Positions 1 through 10,100 are shown, counted from the first letter of the stretch. The stretch is 34,734 bases of DNA from Bacteroidia bacterium (GCA_030426345.1 JAUHYU010000056.1:1-34734); one strand, 5' to 3'. Notes: a model not told the origin generated them from the sequence alone. Program-made: numbers and translations.

Positions 1-1
1 G

Positions 2-139
2 AATGTGATGTTGGACGGAACAGGAGACAGCAACGTAGTAACTTCAAACGATGCATCTGAAGCTCAGTGCACCGTTGATGTAACCATGGAAGATTTGACA
101 GCAATGCTTTCATAGACCTTATTGCCAGTAGATGCTTGA
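2..139 (+). pseudogene. SCP2 sterol-transfer domain C-terminal remnant (left-truncated, in-frame stop)
   Basis: The open frame enters from the left edge and stops with TAG at 113-115 after about 37 codons. The visible residues (VMLDGTGDSN, then CTVDVTMEDLTAMLS) resemble the second half of SCP2 lipid-binding domains, which normally continue with S-G-D-L-D-P and about 25 more residues. Reading through the TAG in the same frame gives T-L-L-P-V-D-A and then TGA at 137, so similarity to the family appears to continue one short stretch past the stop. This suggests a decayed or truncated gene rather than a natural end. The family call rests on a short segment, and the upstream part lies outside the window. 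An alternative is an intact gene whose domain simply ends early. Confidence 0.4.
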
Positions 140-161
140 TCATTTCTCTTCTAATATAATA

Positions 162-1046
162 CTAATTATAGTGTATCCGCCCACAACATTTCTTAAACTT
201 AATGCCGCTATTACAAGGACAAGGACTATTTCTGCCAATCTGCACTTTCTTCTTACTCAGACTCTTTGAAGCCATATCCTGATTAAATATATGCTCAAGT
301 AGAGCATATAATTCAGGGTGTTTTTTTGCTAATAGCTTTGGCCGCTCAAAAAAATATTCACTTACAACAGAGAAGAATTCTCCTCGATTTGTTCCTCCAT
401 ATGGATTGATATCTGACTTATTCTCAAATATTTCATCAATCTTCTTATTTATTAAATCTATCCATGGAATCGCATATTGTTTCTCCAATAAAAGTGAAGG
501 TACTCCATCTATTGATCCGTCCGACTTATCTATCAAATGTACAAACTCATGAATAGCTGTATTTTTCTTATCTGATTCGTTCTGAAATCCATGTTTCAAC
601 GATGGCTTGGATAAAATCATCTTTCCTTCCATATAGCCATTGCCTACCATGCCTAAAATGCGCCGATCTGATCCCTTAGTTTCAAACTTTTCGTTGAAGG
701 CTGACGGATATAACAAGACCTCGTAGATATTTGAATATCTCCAATCTTTAAACTCAAAAATTGGAATTACTGCACTTGAAGCAACCAATAGTTTATCAAC
801 CGTATCGACGTTTGTTTCAATACCAGTAATTCTACAATTCAACAGAAATTCCTGAACTTTGAACTCAAAACGGCTTTTCTCTTCTTCAGATAATCCATTA
901 TAAAAGGGGACATGGCTTGTTAATAGAATTCTCCATTGTGATGGAAAAGGTTCACTAGGGTCAATCCATCTATCTTTATTATGGGCTTTACGAATCAAAA
1001 AGAAAGCAACAATTACTATTAAAACTAAGGCAGCTATCGGAATCAT
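162..1046 (-). CDS. Membrane-anchored M90 (MtfA-like) zinc peptidase with C-terminal SEC-C motif
   Basis: Predicted 294-residue zinc metallopeptidase related to E. coli MtfA, which binds the glucose-PTS regulator Mlc and has aminopeptidase activity. The zinc site is visible as HEFVH at residues 166-170, with a likely third ligand Glu223 in GEFFSVVSEYFFE, matching the MtfA pattern. Residues 2-19 form one hydrophobic helix followed by RK, so the enzyme is probably anchored in the membrane with its catalytic domain in the cytoplasm. Residues 275-289 carry a SEC-C motif (PCPCNSG..KKCCG), a small zinc-binding tail that classical MtfA lacks. ATG start at 1046. The next gene upstream on the same strand ends at 1074, only 27 bp away, so the two may be co-transcribed. 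The natural target is unknown; no PTS gene is nearby. Confidence 0.85.
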   Translation of the reverse strand: MIPIAALVLIVIVAFFLIRKAHNKDRWIDPSEPFPSQWRILLTSHVPFYNGLSEEEKSRFEFKVQEFLLNCRITGIETNVDTVDKLLVASSAVIPIFEFKDWRYSNIYEVLLYPSAFNEKFETKGSDRRILGMVGNGYMEGKMILSKPSLKHGFQNESDKKNTAIHEFVHLIDKSDGSIDGVPSLLLEKQYAIPWIDLINKKIDEIFENKSDINPYGGTNRGEFFSVVSEYFFERPKLLAKKHPELYALLEHIFNQDMASKSLSKKKVQIGRNSPCPCNSGIKFKKCCGRIHYN

Positions 1047-1073
1047 AAGGATACTCTGTATTTTTTGTAGTAA

Positions 1074-2609
1074 TTACCAATATCTGACGTTACTAGCTTT
1101 TTTTAATATGTTAATTAATCTTTTTTCTTCCGGTGTCCATTCAATTACTATTCTGGGGAATTTAGCATTTATACTAACCTGTTCTTCGCTTGGATATCGG
1201 TTGTCAAAAGGATGCCAGTATTCGAAAGATTTATTGAATAACTCAAGCGACATCTCATTTTTTAATTGATAATAAACTGAATAAATTAGATCTAGAAATT
1301 CAATATATCTTTCATATTTAATATCGTCGGATGCTGTATAAATTATGGCAAAATTAGGGGAGTATTTTTTAATTAGCTCATGTAAAATTGCATGAAGTTT
1401 AGCCTTGCTAAATTGCTTGCCATTAACATAAACCATTTCTCTTTCGACTTTTATTTCAACACGATTATACTTCTTATAATAGAAGAATCTATGCCTTGCC
1501 GCCTCTGGAATTCTTATTGTGTATTTAGAAAAATCAAGATTTTCGGCGGAATCAAGAAATACTTCGAGCTCTGAATAAATTGGATACAAAATTTGCTCAA
1601 TTCCTGAGTTTTTAAAAAAGGGATGATTGGAAGGATATTTTGAATGCATTTTAAATGTAGAATAATTAATTCTATCAAAACGCGCAGATCTAATTTCTCT
1701 TTTGAGTTTGTTCACATGACTCAGTTGAACATCTTTATCGATATGGAGGTTAATGACAGTTTGATATTTCTCCAACTCCGATAATTCACCATGTTTTAGC
1801 ACTAAATTTTCTGTAACATCATTGATTTCCATTGGGTTGTTTGCATCAGTTAAAAATGCAATTGGCATTGAGGTGACAGAATCATTGACTAAGTACATGT
1901 CAATAGCCAAGTATCTTCGAGATATTGGTTTATGATAATCACTACCAGGAACTGCTAAACCATATGAGTACTCGACTGAATTTTTTAATATGTTATGATT
2001 AATCTTATCTACTTCAATAAAATCCTTGTATGCAAAAACGAAACTCATCGTTGAAAACATTGCAAATGAAACAATCATCCATTGCCTTGATTTTTGACCA
2101 AGAAACATTCTTAAGCTCGGCCAAGTACTTAGAAAAACTACTATTGGAAATAGGAATAATAAGTGAGGAAACACACTTAAAAAATCAATATCAAATTGAA
2201 GAGGAAACATTAGATACCAGATTCCAAGCGCGCTTGTTATTTTTCCAAACCAAAAGAGAAACGACCATGAAAAGAAATCACCATCATTTATAGTTCGTCT
2301 AATAAAAAACTTTGATCGCTTAGATTGTGTAATGGTCGAATTTCTAAGAACAAATTTCAAAGAAAATATATACCCTAATGAAGATGCTATCGAGGCATAA
2401 AAAAGGTTATAAATGAGATTCTCTTTAGTATTAAGGACTAAAAGTAATTGTTCTCCGAATCCTGAAGTTAAGATTCTGAACACTTCTCTTAGCAAATAGA
2501 AAAATGCGTATAAAATATAAGAGTATGTTATCCAAAGAATTATCCCGGATGTTAGCCGTTGTCGACTAATTACACCTTTTCTCCTTAAAAATCCTTTTAA
2601 AATGGGCAT
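1074..2609 (-). CDS. Hypothetical multi-pass membrane protein with long soluble C-terminal region
   Basis: Unrecognised protein of 511 residues. The open frame reaches a TTG at 2612, but the ATG at 2609 (MPILKGFLRRKGV) is the better start. The first roughly 200 residues hold about five or six hydrophobic segments, for example LTSGIILWITYSYILYAFF and WMIVSFAMFSTMSFVFAY. The remaining 310 or so are hydrophilic and rich in charged and aromatic residues, with no motif I can name. The N-terminus is basic, so it probably faces the cytoplasm. The gene is AT-rich and typical of accessory DNA. Its leader contains copy A of the repeat family (2661-2782), with a promoter-like box about 90 nt before the ATG. 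It may share a transcript with the M90 peptidase. I assign no function. Confidence 0.6.
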   Translation of the reverse strand: MPILKGFLRRKGVISRQRLTSGIILWITYSYILYAFFYLLREVFRILTSGFGEQLLLVLNTKENLIYNLFYASIASSLGYIFSLKFVLRNSTITQSKRSKFFIRRTINDGDFFSWSFLFWFGKITSALGIWYLMFPLQFDIDFLSVFPHLLFLFPIVVFLSTWPSLRMFLGQKSRQWMIVSFAMFSTMSFVFAYKDFIEVDKINHNILKNSVEYSYGLAVPGSDYHKPISRRYLAIDMYLVNDSVTSMPIAFLTDANNPMEINDVTENLVLKHGELSELEKYQTVINLHIDKDVQLSHVNKLKREIRSARFDRINYSTFKMHSKYPSNHPFFKNSGIEQILYPIYSELEVFLDSAENLDFSKYTIRIPEAARHRFFYYKKYNRVEIKVEREMVYVNGKQFSKAKLHAILHELIKKYSPNFAIIYTASDDIKYERYIEFLDLIYSVYYQLKNEMSLELFNKSFEYWHPFDNRYPSEEQVSINAKFPRIVIEWTPEEKRLINILKKASNVRYW

Positions 2610-2660
2610 CAATTATAATATTACCGCCAACAAGCAAATAAGTGCATAACATATATTTTG

Positions 2661-2782
2661 ATTATGTCATTCAGCTAAATCTACCAAGACTTTTATTGTA
2701 TCAAAAGAACTTAGGTCAGTTTGCAAGAAGCCTCTAAAATCCATGCCTACCTCGTCGACAGGCGGGGATTTTAAAGGCTTTT
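2661..2782 (-). repeat. Repeat copy A: palindrome plus promoter/leader module
   Basis: Read on the minus strand, this has a hairpin (arms 2727-2742 and 2766-2782), then a TTCTTTTGATACAAT box at 2695-2709 and the segment CTTGGTAGATTTA. The second part closely matches copies B (near 11.6 kb) and C (near 13.7 kb). In this copy the ccatgg centre is replaced by a longer GC-rich loop (2743-2765) that is itself a partial inverted repeat (cctacctcg / cgacaggcgggg). The module lies between divergent genes, so here it cannot work simply as a terminator for convergent transcription. The box ends about 90 nt before the ATG at 2609. A role as promoter and 5' leader is inference from position and from similarity to the TAnnTTTG box. 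Confidence 0.65.
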
Positions 2783-2923
2783 CATATTTTGCCTAGCTAT
2801 CGCTGGATGTCAGACTTTGGTAAAAATCCCAAAATATCCATCTGCCATAAATACTGTAATTAATTAGACGATGTTTTTTGTGGAAATTGAGACTGATGTT
2901 TGCTTATTTGTAGCATGCAAAAT
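2783..2923. other. Intergenic region before the Tm-1-like operon
   Basis: Short AT-rich stretch between copy A and the first gene of the plus-strand cluster. It should contain the promoter of that cluster, but I found no convincing TTTG / TAnnTTTG pair. No gene, RNA or further repeat is seen. Confidence 0.3.
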
Positions 2924-4156
2924 ATGAAGACCAAATCTAGCCATAGCAAGACGGTGGTGATGCTTGGCTGCTTTGATACCAAGAATGAAGATTTTACTTA
3001 TCTTCATTCTTGTTTGTTGGCGCAAGGTGTGGAAGTGATTTCTATCAATACTGGCGTATTGGGTACTACGGATAATTTTCAAGTAGATTTCGAGGCGGAA
3101 GAAGTTGCCGCTGCTGCTAGGGCGGAATTGTCAAAACTTCGGCAAGCAGGAGATAGAGGACAAGCCATAAAAAAAATGGGAGAAGGGGCGTCTAAAATCA
3201 TAGCAAAATTAATATCCAAAGGCAAAGTAGATGGCGTCATAGCAATGGGTGGAGGTGGAGGAACATACATGGCGCTTGCTGCCATGCAGGTAATCCCGAT
3301 TGGCATACCAAAATTTTGTCTGAGTACCTTGGCCACAAAAGATTTGTCACGACAAATAGGGGACAAAGACATAACCTTAATGCCGTCCATTGTGGATGTG
3401 GCTGGGCTCAACAGCATCAGTAGAATACTTATCAGCCAAGCTGCCGGGGCAATTTGTGGTATGATGAAATCAGTAGTTAACCACCAACATCAAACATCCG
3501 GTAGTATAGCCATTAGTATATTCGGAAATACCACTCCTTGTGTGGATAGGTGCTCTGAGATTTTAAAAAATAAAGGTTTTGATGTTTTGACGTTTCACGC
3601 TGTTGGAGTAGGGGGTAAGACCATGGAATCTTTGATACTTGACGGATGTTTTGATGCCGTGTTGGATATCACTACTACTGAGTTGGCAGATGATTTGTGT
3701 GATGGCATTTGTAGCGCAGGGCCGGAAAGGTTGACCGCAGCTTCTAAGATGGGCATCCCTCAAGTAGTGGCTCCGGGATGTCTGGATATGGTGAATTATG
3801 GAGCGATGGATTCTGTCCCGGATCGATACAAATCCCGATTATTATACAGTTGGGCGCCTGACGTAACCTTGATGAGAACGAATGCAGAGGAGAATGGAAT
3901 ACTTGGAAAAACGTTGGCACAAAAATTAAATGAATCCACTGGAGAAGTTGCCATATTGCTGCCACTCAAAGGGATTTCACAAGTCAGTGTGGAAGGTGGG
4001 GTGTTTTATGATCCTGATGTAGATCAAGTATTATTTGATGCAATCAAGGAAAATGTAAACCCGTCCATTGTCATAAAGGAATTGGATACCAATATTAATG
4101 ATAGTGTCTTTGCCGAAAGCTTAGTGGAGACACTTTTGAAAATGATTAAGAAATAA
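2924..4156 (+). CDS. Tm-1-like ATP-binding domain protein (UPF0261 family)
   Basis: About 410 residues, homologous to the N-terminal half of the tomato Tm-1 protein, which binds and inhibits tobamovirus replicase; the bacterial role is unknown. The family signature VVMLGCFDTKNEDFTYL is at the N-terminus, where relatives have a GT-DTKGEE form. A glycine-rich loop, GVIAMGGGGGTYMALAAMQ, lies near residue 105 and is the expected nucleotide-binding element. The middle and end are typical of the family (AGLNSISRILISQAAGAI; VAPGCLDMVNYGA; EVAILLPLKGIS). Possible starts are TTG 2900, ATG 2915 and ATG 2924; I prefer 2924 because relatives begin close to the DTK motif. First gene of the cluster, 68 bp before the transporter. 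Cytoplasmic, with no signal peptide. Confidence 0.88.
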   Translation: MKTKSSHSKTVVMLGCFDTKNEDFTYLHSCLLAQGVEVISINTGVLGTTDNFQVDFEAEEVAAAARAELSKLRQAGDRGQAIKKMGEGASKIIAKLISKGKVDGVIAMGGGGGTYMALAAMQVIPIGIPKFCLSTLATKDLSRQIGDKDITLMPSIVDVAGLNSISRILISQAAGAICGMMKSVVNHQHQTSGSIAISIFGNTTPCVDRCSEILKNKGFDVLTFHAVGVGGKTMESLILDGCFDAVLDITTTELADDLCDGICSAGPERLTAASKMGIPQVVAPGCLDMVNYGAMDSVPDRYKSRLLYSWAPDVTLMRTNAEENGILGKTLAQKLNESTGEVAILLPLKGISQVSVEGGVFYDPDVDQVLFDAIKENVNPSIVIKELDTNINDSVFAESLVETLLKMIKK

Positions 4157-4224
4157 ATAGTGCGATAACCAACAAGAATCAATCATATACCTAAAATTTA
4201 AACCTAACACAAAAAAAAATAAGC

Positions 4225-5733
4225 ATGGAAAATAATAGTGTGAACAGAAGCCGATTACTCTGGGCGAGTTTTTTTACAATAGTGGCCTCCGGTGTCGGGT
4301 TTGCCGTGCGCGGTGCCATACTCGTTGATTGGGGCAATCAATTCGGATTTACCATGACAGAGTTGGGCACGATCACCGGTGGTGGTTTAGTTGGTTTTGG
4401 AGTCATCATTATTCTTTTCAGCCTGATTGCAGATAAAGTTGGCTATAAGCCCTTGATCATGCTAGCCTTTTTTCTGCACTTCATATCTTTGGTCATAACC
4501 ATTGCGACGGCTTATGTATTTGAAAACATGGGCAGGGAAGCTGCATATTGGTGTTTGTACTCAGGGACTTTTCTATTCGCAGTAGGCAATGGCATTTGCG
4601 AATCGGTTATCAACCCATTGGTTGCTTCGCTCTATTCTAAAAACAAAACCCATTATCTAAATATTCTGCATGCAGGATGGCCAGGTGGAATGATATTGGG
4701 AGGATTGCTTTCGATATTCCTTCATGACGTCGTTGCTTGGGAAGTGCTGATGGGTTTCTTCCTTATTCCGGTACTTATTTATGGATTCATGGTTTTCAAG
4801 GAGAAATTCCCAAAATCAGAAGCAAGTGCCGCAGGGGTAAGCTACAAAGTAATGTTGTTACAATTTGCTTCACCGATTCTACTATTCTTGCTATTCTTGC
4901 AGGCATTGGTGGGTTATGTCGAATTGGGCACAGACTCATGGATTCAGAACATCACCGGTAATATTCTTCAGAGTGGTTCTCAAGGCATGATGTTGTTTGT
5001 GTACGCATCGGCTCTCATGTTTGTGTTACGATTCTTTGCAGGGCCTATTGTGCACAAAATATCACCGCTTGGCTTACTTTTCGTTAGTGCCATTTTGGGT
5101 TCCATCGGTTTGTATATTTTGGGAAATTCGACGACGGGTCTGGTTATGATTTTGGCGGTGACGATCTATGGAATTGGCAAGACATTCTTTTGGCCTACCA
5201 TGTTAGGCGTTGTCGGTGAGCGCTTCCCTAAAGGAGGGGCTATTACCATGGGAGTCATGGGTGGAGTAGGGATGTTATCGGCAGGATTGCTCGGTGGCCC
5301 GGGCATTGGGTACAAGCAAGACTATTTTGCTTCAGAAAAGATCAAGACAGAATCTGTCGAAAGTTATGACCGGTATAAATCAGACCATGCCAATAGTTTT
5401 TTGATTTTCAAACCTATTCAAGGCCTTGATGGCAGTAAAGTGGCCGTTTTAAAAGACAATGGAGAACTATTGAATTCCGATATTGAGAAGTGGGAACAGT
5501 CCGGAAAAGACTTGAGCAGTAGTGCCAATTTGAGTGCATTAAGCGAATGGTGGTCTTCGGCTAAGAATCATGTGGATGTTGATAGAGGGCCAGTGAATGA
5601 GGCTGGATTTTATGGGGCAGGTAGGGCACTTGTCATCACGGCACTTGTACCCGCCGCAATGGCCTTTGGTTATCTTTTTCTGATTCTCTATTTTCGAAAA
5701 CAAGGAGGATATCAGCAGGTAGAAATAGAGTAA
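4225..5733 (+). CDS. MFS transporter with large insertion before the last helix
   Basis: Inner-membrane major facilitator protein of 502 residues, probably importing the small molecule handled by its neighbours. Helix 1 starts at LLWASFFTIVASGVGFAVRG. The loop between helices 2 and 3 has the MFS-like LIADKVGYKPL. HAGWPGGMILGG in helix 5 resembles sugar-type MFS carriers. About 105 mostly hydrophilic residues (roughly 358-462: YKQDYFASEKIKTE through DRGPVNEAGFY) separate the penultimate hydrophobic segment from the final one (ALVITALVPAAMAFGYLFLIL), which makes the protein longer than a usual 400-450-residue MFS carrier. Seventy-nine bp separate it from the downstream TIM-barrel gene, on the same strand. 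The substrate cannot be read from the sequence; a sugar or sugar acid is a guess from context. Confidence 0.85.
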   Translation: MENNSVNRSRLLWASFFTIVASGVGFAVRGAILVDWGNQFGFTMTELGTITGGGLVGFGVIIILFSLIADKVGYKPLIMLAFFLHFISLVITIATAYVFENMGREAAYWCLYSGTFLFAVGNGICESVINPLVASLYSKNKTHYLNILHAGWPGGMILGGLLSIFLHDVVAWEVLMGFFLIPVLIYGFMVFKEKFPKSEASAAGVSYKVMLLQFASPILLFLLFLQALVGYVELGTDSWIQNITGNILQSGSQGMMLFVYASALMFVLRFFAGPIVHKISPLGLLFVSAILGSIGLYILGNSTTGLVMILAVTIYGIGKTFFWPTMLGVVGERFPKGGAITMGVMGGVGMLSAGLLGGPGIGYKQDYFASEKIKTESVESYDRYKSDHANSFLIFKPIQGLDGSKVAVLKDNGELLNSDIEKWEQSGKDLSSSANLSALSEWWSSAKNHVDVDRGPVNEAGFYGAGRALVITALVPAAMAFGYLFLILYFRKQGGYQQVEIE

Positions 5734-5812
5734 ACTAAAATCGGTATGGCATATTATAAATAAGGCTCGAACCGATTATTGAATTATTAAAGACATATAA
5801 ATATAAAATACT

Positions 5813-6676
5813 ATGCCAAATCCATGGACAGGGATAGGAAATCCCTATACAAAACAAGAAGTTAGAGATAGGTTGCAGGCTACGTTAGATCAAAAAAAGG
5901 CCATAATCGCAGCAGGTGCGGGAACAGGAATCAGTGCCAAATTCATTGAAAAAGGTGGGGCAGACCTAATCATCATTTACAATTCTGGAAGATTCAGAAT
6001 GTCAGGTCATGGATCTACTGCAGGTTTGATGGCTTATGGAGATGCCAACGCTGTAGCCATGGAAATAGGTGAGTTTGAGGTGCTGCCTGTGGTGGAAGAA
6101 ATACCAGTTGTTTGTGGTGTTCATGGCACAGACCCACGCCGAAGAATGTGGCATTTCCTTGGACAAGTAAAGGACATGGGATTTTCCGGTGTAAACAATT
6201 TTCCTACCCATTGTATCGTGGACGGTCATTTTAGACAAGTACTGGAGGAGACTGGTATGAGCTTTCAAAAGGAAGTGGATATGGTCGAACTAGCCACTAA
6301 GATGGATATGTTTTCTATCGTATATGTTGCAGAGCCAGAAGAAGCTGTGAAAATGGCTGATGTAGGCGCCGATGCCATTATTTCTCATGTTGGCACCACA
6401 GTGGGTGGATCTATCGGAGTTACGGGAGCGACTCGTTCTATGGATTTTGCGGTTGAAAAAACTCAGGAAATTATTGAAGCTGTGAGAAAATCCAATCCGG
6501 ATACATTTTTTCTGGCACATGGTGGCCCAGTTAATACACCTGAGGATGTAAGGATTATTTTAGATAAAACGGATGCACATGGATTCGTTGGGGCTTCTTC
6601 TCTGGAAAGAATGGGAGTGGAGCAATCATTGACAGACCTGACAAAAAAATTTAAATCTCTTACACTGAATAAATAA
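5813..6676 (+). CDS. Phosphoenolpyruvate hydrolase-like TIM-barrel protein
   Basis: A 287-residue cytoplasmic protein of the PEP-hydrolase-like TIM-barrel family, the family that forms the C-terminal half of plant Tm-1 proteins. Visible marks are AIIAAGAGTGISAKFIEKGG (residues 30-49), the beta-strand motif LIIIYNSGRFRMSGHGS (52-68), PVVCGVHGTDPRRRM (98-112), GVNNFPTH (126-133), DAIISHVGTTVGGSIG (187-202) and FLAHGGPV near 233-240. The conserved Asn, Arg, His, Asp and Gly clusters at strand ends suggest an intact active site, probably acting on a phosphorylated or carboxylated substrate. The reaction is not established for the family despite its name. The cupin gene follows after only 5 bp, so the two are almost certainly translated from one mRNA. 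Together with the gene at 2924 it makes a split Tm-1 pair. Confidence 0.87.
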   Translation: MPNPWTGIGNPYTKQEVRDRLQATLDQKKAIIAAGAGTGISAKFIEKGGADLIIIYNSGRFRMSGHGSTAGLMAYGDANAVAMEIGEFEVLPVVEEIPVVCGVHGTDPRRRMWHFLGQVKDMGFSGVNNFPTHCIVDGHFRQVLEETGMSFQKEVDMVELATKMDMFSIVYVAEPEEAVKMADVGADAIISHVGTTVGGSIGVTGATRSMDFAVEKTQEIIEAVRKSNPDTFFLAHGGPVNTPEDVRIILDKTDAHGFVGASSLERMGVEQSLTDLTKKFKSLTLNK

Positions 6677-6681
6677 TTGAG

Positions 6682-7083
6682 ATGAGCAAGTATTGGAAAT
6701 TTATCAAGGAAGAAAATACCATTGAAGAGAAGGTGCTAGGGAGAAACCACCATTGGCATTACAATGCTGAGATCTCTGAGCAAGCTGGAATTTATATGGT
6801 GAAAGTGGTGATGCCTGTTGGCGGAATGCACAACTTCCACCGCCACCCAGAGATGAATGAAATTCTATATATCCTAAAAGGAACTGCAGAACAATGGGTG
6901 GAAGATGACAAGCAGATACTGAAGGCCGGAGATTCAGTTTATATTGATCCAAATGTAGTTCACGGAACCTTCAATGCTGGCAATGAAGCATTGGAATTTT
7001 TGGCCATCTTGTCACCCAATAGCGGTTGGGAGGCAGGCACCATTGATGAATTTGAAAATTTGCCTTATTCCGAATACCGGTAA
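6682..7083 (+). CDS. Small single-domain cupin protein
   Basis: A 133-residue protein with one complete cupin barrel. Motif 1 is seen as G48-x4-His53-Arg-His55-x4-Glu60-x6-Gly67, and motif 2 provides Gly83, Pro90, His94 and Asn98. The three His and the Glu form a normal metal site. Such small cupins act as sugar isomerases, dioxygenases or sugar-acid-binding proteins; nothing here decides which. No signal peptide, so it is cytoplasmic. It starts 5 bp after the TIM-barrel stop codon and ends 29 bp before the large lipoprotein, which places it inside the operon. A likely role is an isomerase or ligand-binding partner in the same pathway (inference). Confidence 0.85.
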   Translation: MSKYWKFIKEENTIEEKVLGRNHHWHYNAEISEQAGIYMVKVVMPVGGMHNFHRHPEMNEILYILKGTAEQWVEDDKQILKAGDSVYIDPNVVHGTFNAGNEALEFLAILSPNSGWEAGTIDEFENLPYSEYR

Positions 7084-7112
7084 AAATAAAATCACTACAA
7101 AACTACTTAATA

Positions 7113-10100
7113 ATGACAACTCAATTTGTGAAGTTATCATCCATTTTTCTGCTGACTATGCTCATATCGTGTTCCACACAAAATGAAAAATTACCAGAAC
7201 TGACCTATACCGGCGGAGAACCAAGAGTTCAGAATCCACTAAGCCCGGAGGAGTCTCAAAAGCATATTCAATTACCGGAAGGATTTGAAGCTGTCCTGTT
7301 CGCTTCGGAACCGGAAATCATCAATCCAATAGCTTTTACCTGGGACGAGAGAGGAAGACTTTGGGTAGTACAATCTCAAGATTACCCTCACGATTTGGCC
7401 AATGACGTTGGAGGTGATAGGATCACCATTTGCGAAGACACGAATGGAGATGGCAAGGCTGACAAGTTCACTGATTATGCTACAGAGCAAAGTCTGTCTA
7501 CAGGTATTGTGAAGGTGAAAGGGGGAATAATAGTTGCTCAGGCACCAGATATGGTATTTCTCGAAGATACTGATGGAGATGATAAGATGGATAAAAGAAC
7601 TGTTTTATTTGGCGGATTTGGAACTTTCGATACACACGCAGGCCCTTCATCTCTTCGGTATGGTCAGGATAATTTGATTTGGGGATCTGTCGGATATTCC
7701 GGATTTGAAAATCAGTTTCAAGGAAAAACTGTCGAATTCAAAATGGGCGTCTATCGATTCACTAAAGACGGCAAGTACTTCGAGCCTGTGGGTCGTTTCA
7801 ATAATAATACCTGGGGTTTGGGTATTCGGGAAGATTTTGAAATCTTTGGTTCTACCGCCAACAACAATCACGCATGCTATGTTGGCATTCCAATGAGGCA
7901 TTATGAATACTTATCAAAAAAGCCGGGATGGGCGATCAACGCTGATTTCATCCAGGGTCATTACGAAATTTCTCCAGTAGACACAATCCCACTACAGCAG
8001 GTAGATGTAAGAGGAGGTTATACGGCCGCCGCTGGAGCTAATTTTTATACGGCCAGAAACTACCCATTAGAATATCAGAATCAAATGTATGTAAATGAGC
8101 CAACTGGCCACTTGGTACACTTGGCAAGAATCGAAGAAGCAGGAGCTGGGTTTAAAGAAGTGGATGGAGGAAATATTTTTGCCAGTACAGATGCCTGGAC
8201 TGCTCCTGTATTTACAGAAACTGGCCCTGATGGAAATCTATGGGTTGCAGATTGGTATAACCCCGTGATTCAACACAACCCTGATAAAAGAGGGATGGAC
8301 AATCAGATATGGAATGATAACAAAGGTGAAGGAAATGCCCATATTAACCCACTTCGTGACAAAGGACATGGAAGGATTTATATCATCAAACACGAAGATG
8401 GAGACGATTCCGATATTACAGAAATTGATCCGGATGACAACGATGAACTGATTGATGGATTGAAAAGTGATAACATGTTTTGGCGAATAACAGCCCAGCG
8501 TTTGATCGTAGAGGAAAACAAAACAGATTTAATTCCGGAATTGATCGAATTGTCTGGAAGTGATGAAAACAAATTCAGTGCAGTTCACGCGCTATGGGCA
8601 TTGAAAGGATTGGGTGCTTTAGACGGTACTAATAAGGATGCTAGTGCTGCGGCAATTAATGCCTTAAGCAGTAAATCCAGTGCTGTGAAAAGAGCCGCGC
8701 TTTCATTGATTCATGATACGGAAGCGGGTAGCGATTTGCTGGCGCTTTCGTCTTTAATACAAGATGCTGATTTGCATATCAGATTGGCGGGCATATTACG
8801 GGCAGGTGAATTGCCCGAAACTGACCAACTTTCCAAGGCCATCGATGCTGCCTCAAAAGTTGCCGAAAACACTTCTGATAAATGGTTGAATGCAGCCATC
8901 AAAGTTTACTATCGTGAACTCAATTACGAATCGATCGATGCTGCCTCTGTGAATATGGTCATCACTTCTGCAGATGACAAAAATACAAAATGGCAATACA
9001 CAGAAGATAAACCTGCTGATGATTGGTATGCAATAGATTTCGATGACTCGTCTTGGCAGAATGGAAGAGCACCTTTCGGTGGTGCTGAGACATCAAAGGC
9101 TAAAACCAGATGGAATAAATCTGATATTTGGATGAGGCGAGAAGTGACTCTGGATGCAGCAATTTCTGACCCTGTTTTGCAGGTAATGCATGATGACAAC
9201 TATGAAGTGTACGTGAATGGTCAATTGTTGATTTCTGAAGGAGGTGTAAGTCCAATTTACAAATATGTGAAGTTGGATGCTGATTTAGGAGAATTGTTCA
9301 AGAAGGGTAAGAACATAATTGCCGTTAAATGCCATGATACTGGTGGTGAGCGATATATCGACGTTGGGATTGGAAAGATTGGCAAACTGAAAGCAGATGT
9401 CAGGCTGGCAGTGAATACGGTCAATCAGGAAATGGCATTTGATAAAAAGGTGCTTTATGCTACAGCTGGACAGACCGTAGAGATCATTTTGAATAATGTA
9501 GATCAGATGCCACACAATTTGGTGGTAATCCGACCGGGAAGCTTGGATGCATTTGGCAAAATGGTGGACAGCTTTGTCACCAATCCCGATGCAGCAAAAT
9601 CAGGATATGTGCCAAAATCAAGATATGTGCTCGGCCAAACAGAAATGGTTGAGCCAGGCAAGAAAGCATCTGTCCTGATCAAAATACCTGAACAACCCGG
9701 ACGATACCCATATGTGTGCACCTTTCCCGGTCATTGGACGATGATGAGAGGGGAGATCATCGTGACCGCCCCTGGGACTTATATCTCTAAAGATCCCAAC
9801 GCAAAAAGAATATCCATGATGGGCGGTGGCGGCTCTCATGAGTTTTTAAGATTCTTTGGCATTCAAGATGGAAAGGTGCTGAGCGAAGGAGGAAAAAATA
9901 CGGTGACTTATACAGAAAGCTCCACTCAATTTGGTGAATGGCTAGATGAAACGGATATCCTCTATATCTGCAACAACAAACCTATTGATGAAGTAACGCG
10001 CGAGAAAATATTCTCACACGCAGAGGCTGGTAAAAGCATGATGATCTTTCATCCTAGCACGTGGTACAACTGGAAGGATTGGCCGGAATACAACAAAGAA

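Noticed and set aside
2743-2765. GC-rich loop in repeat A as an insertion-sequence scar
   Set aside because: It is too short and has no target duplication; it looks like a small nested inverted repeat, but origin by insertion cannot be shown.
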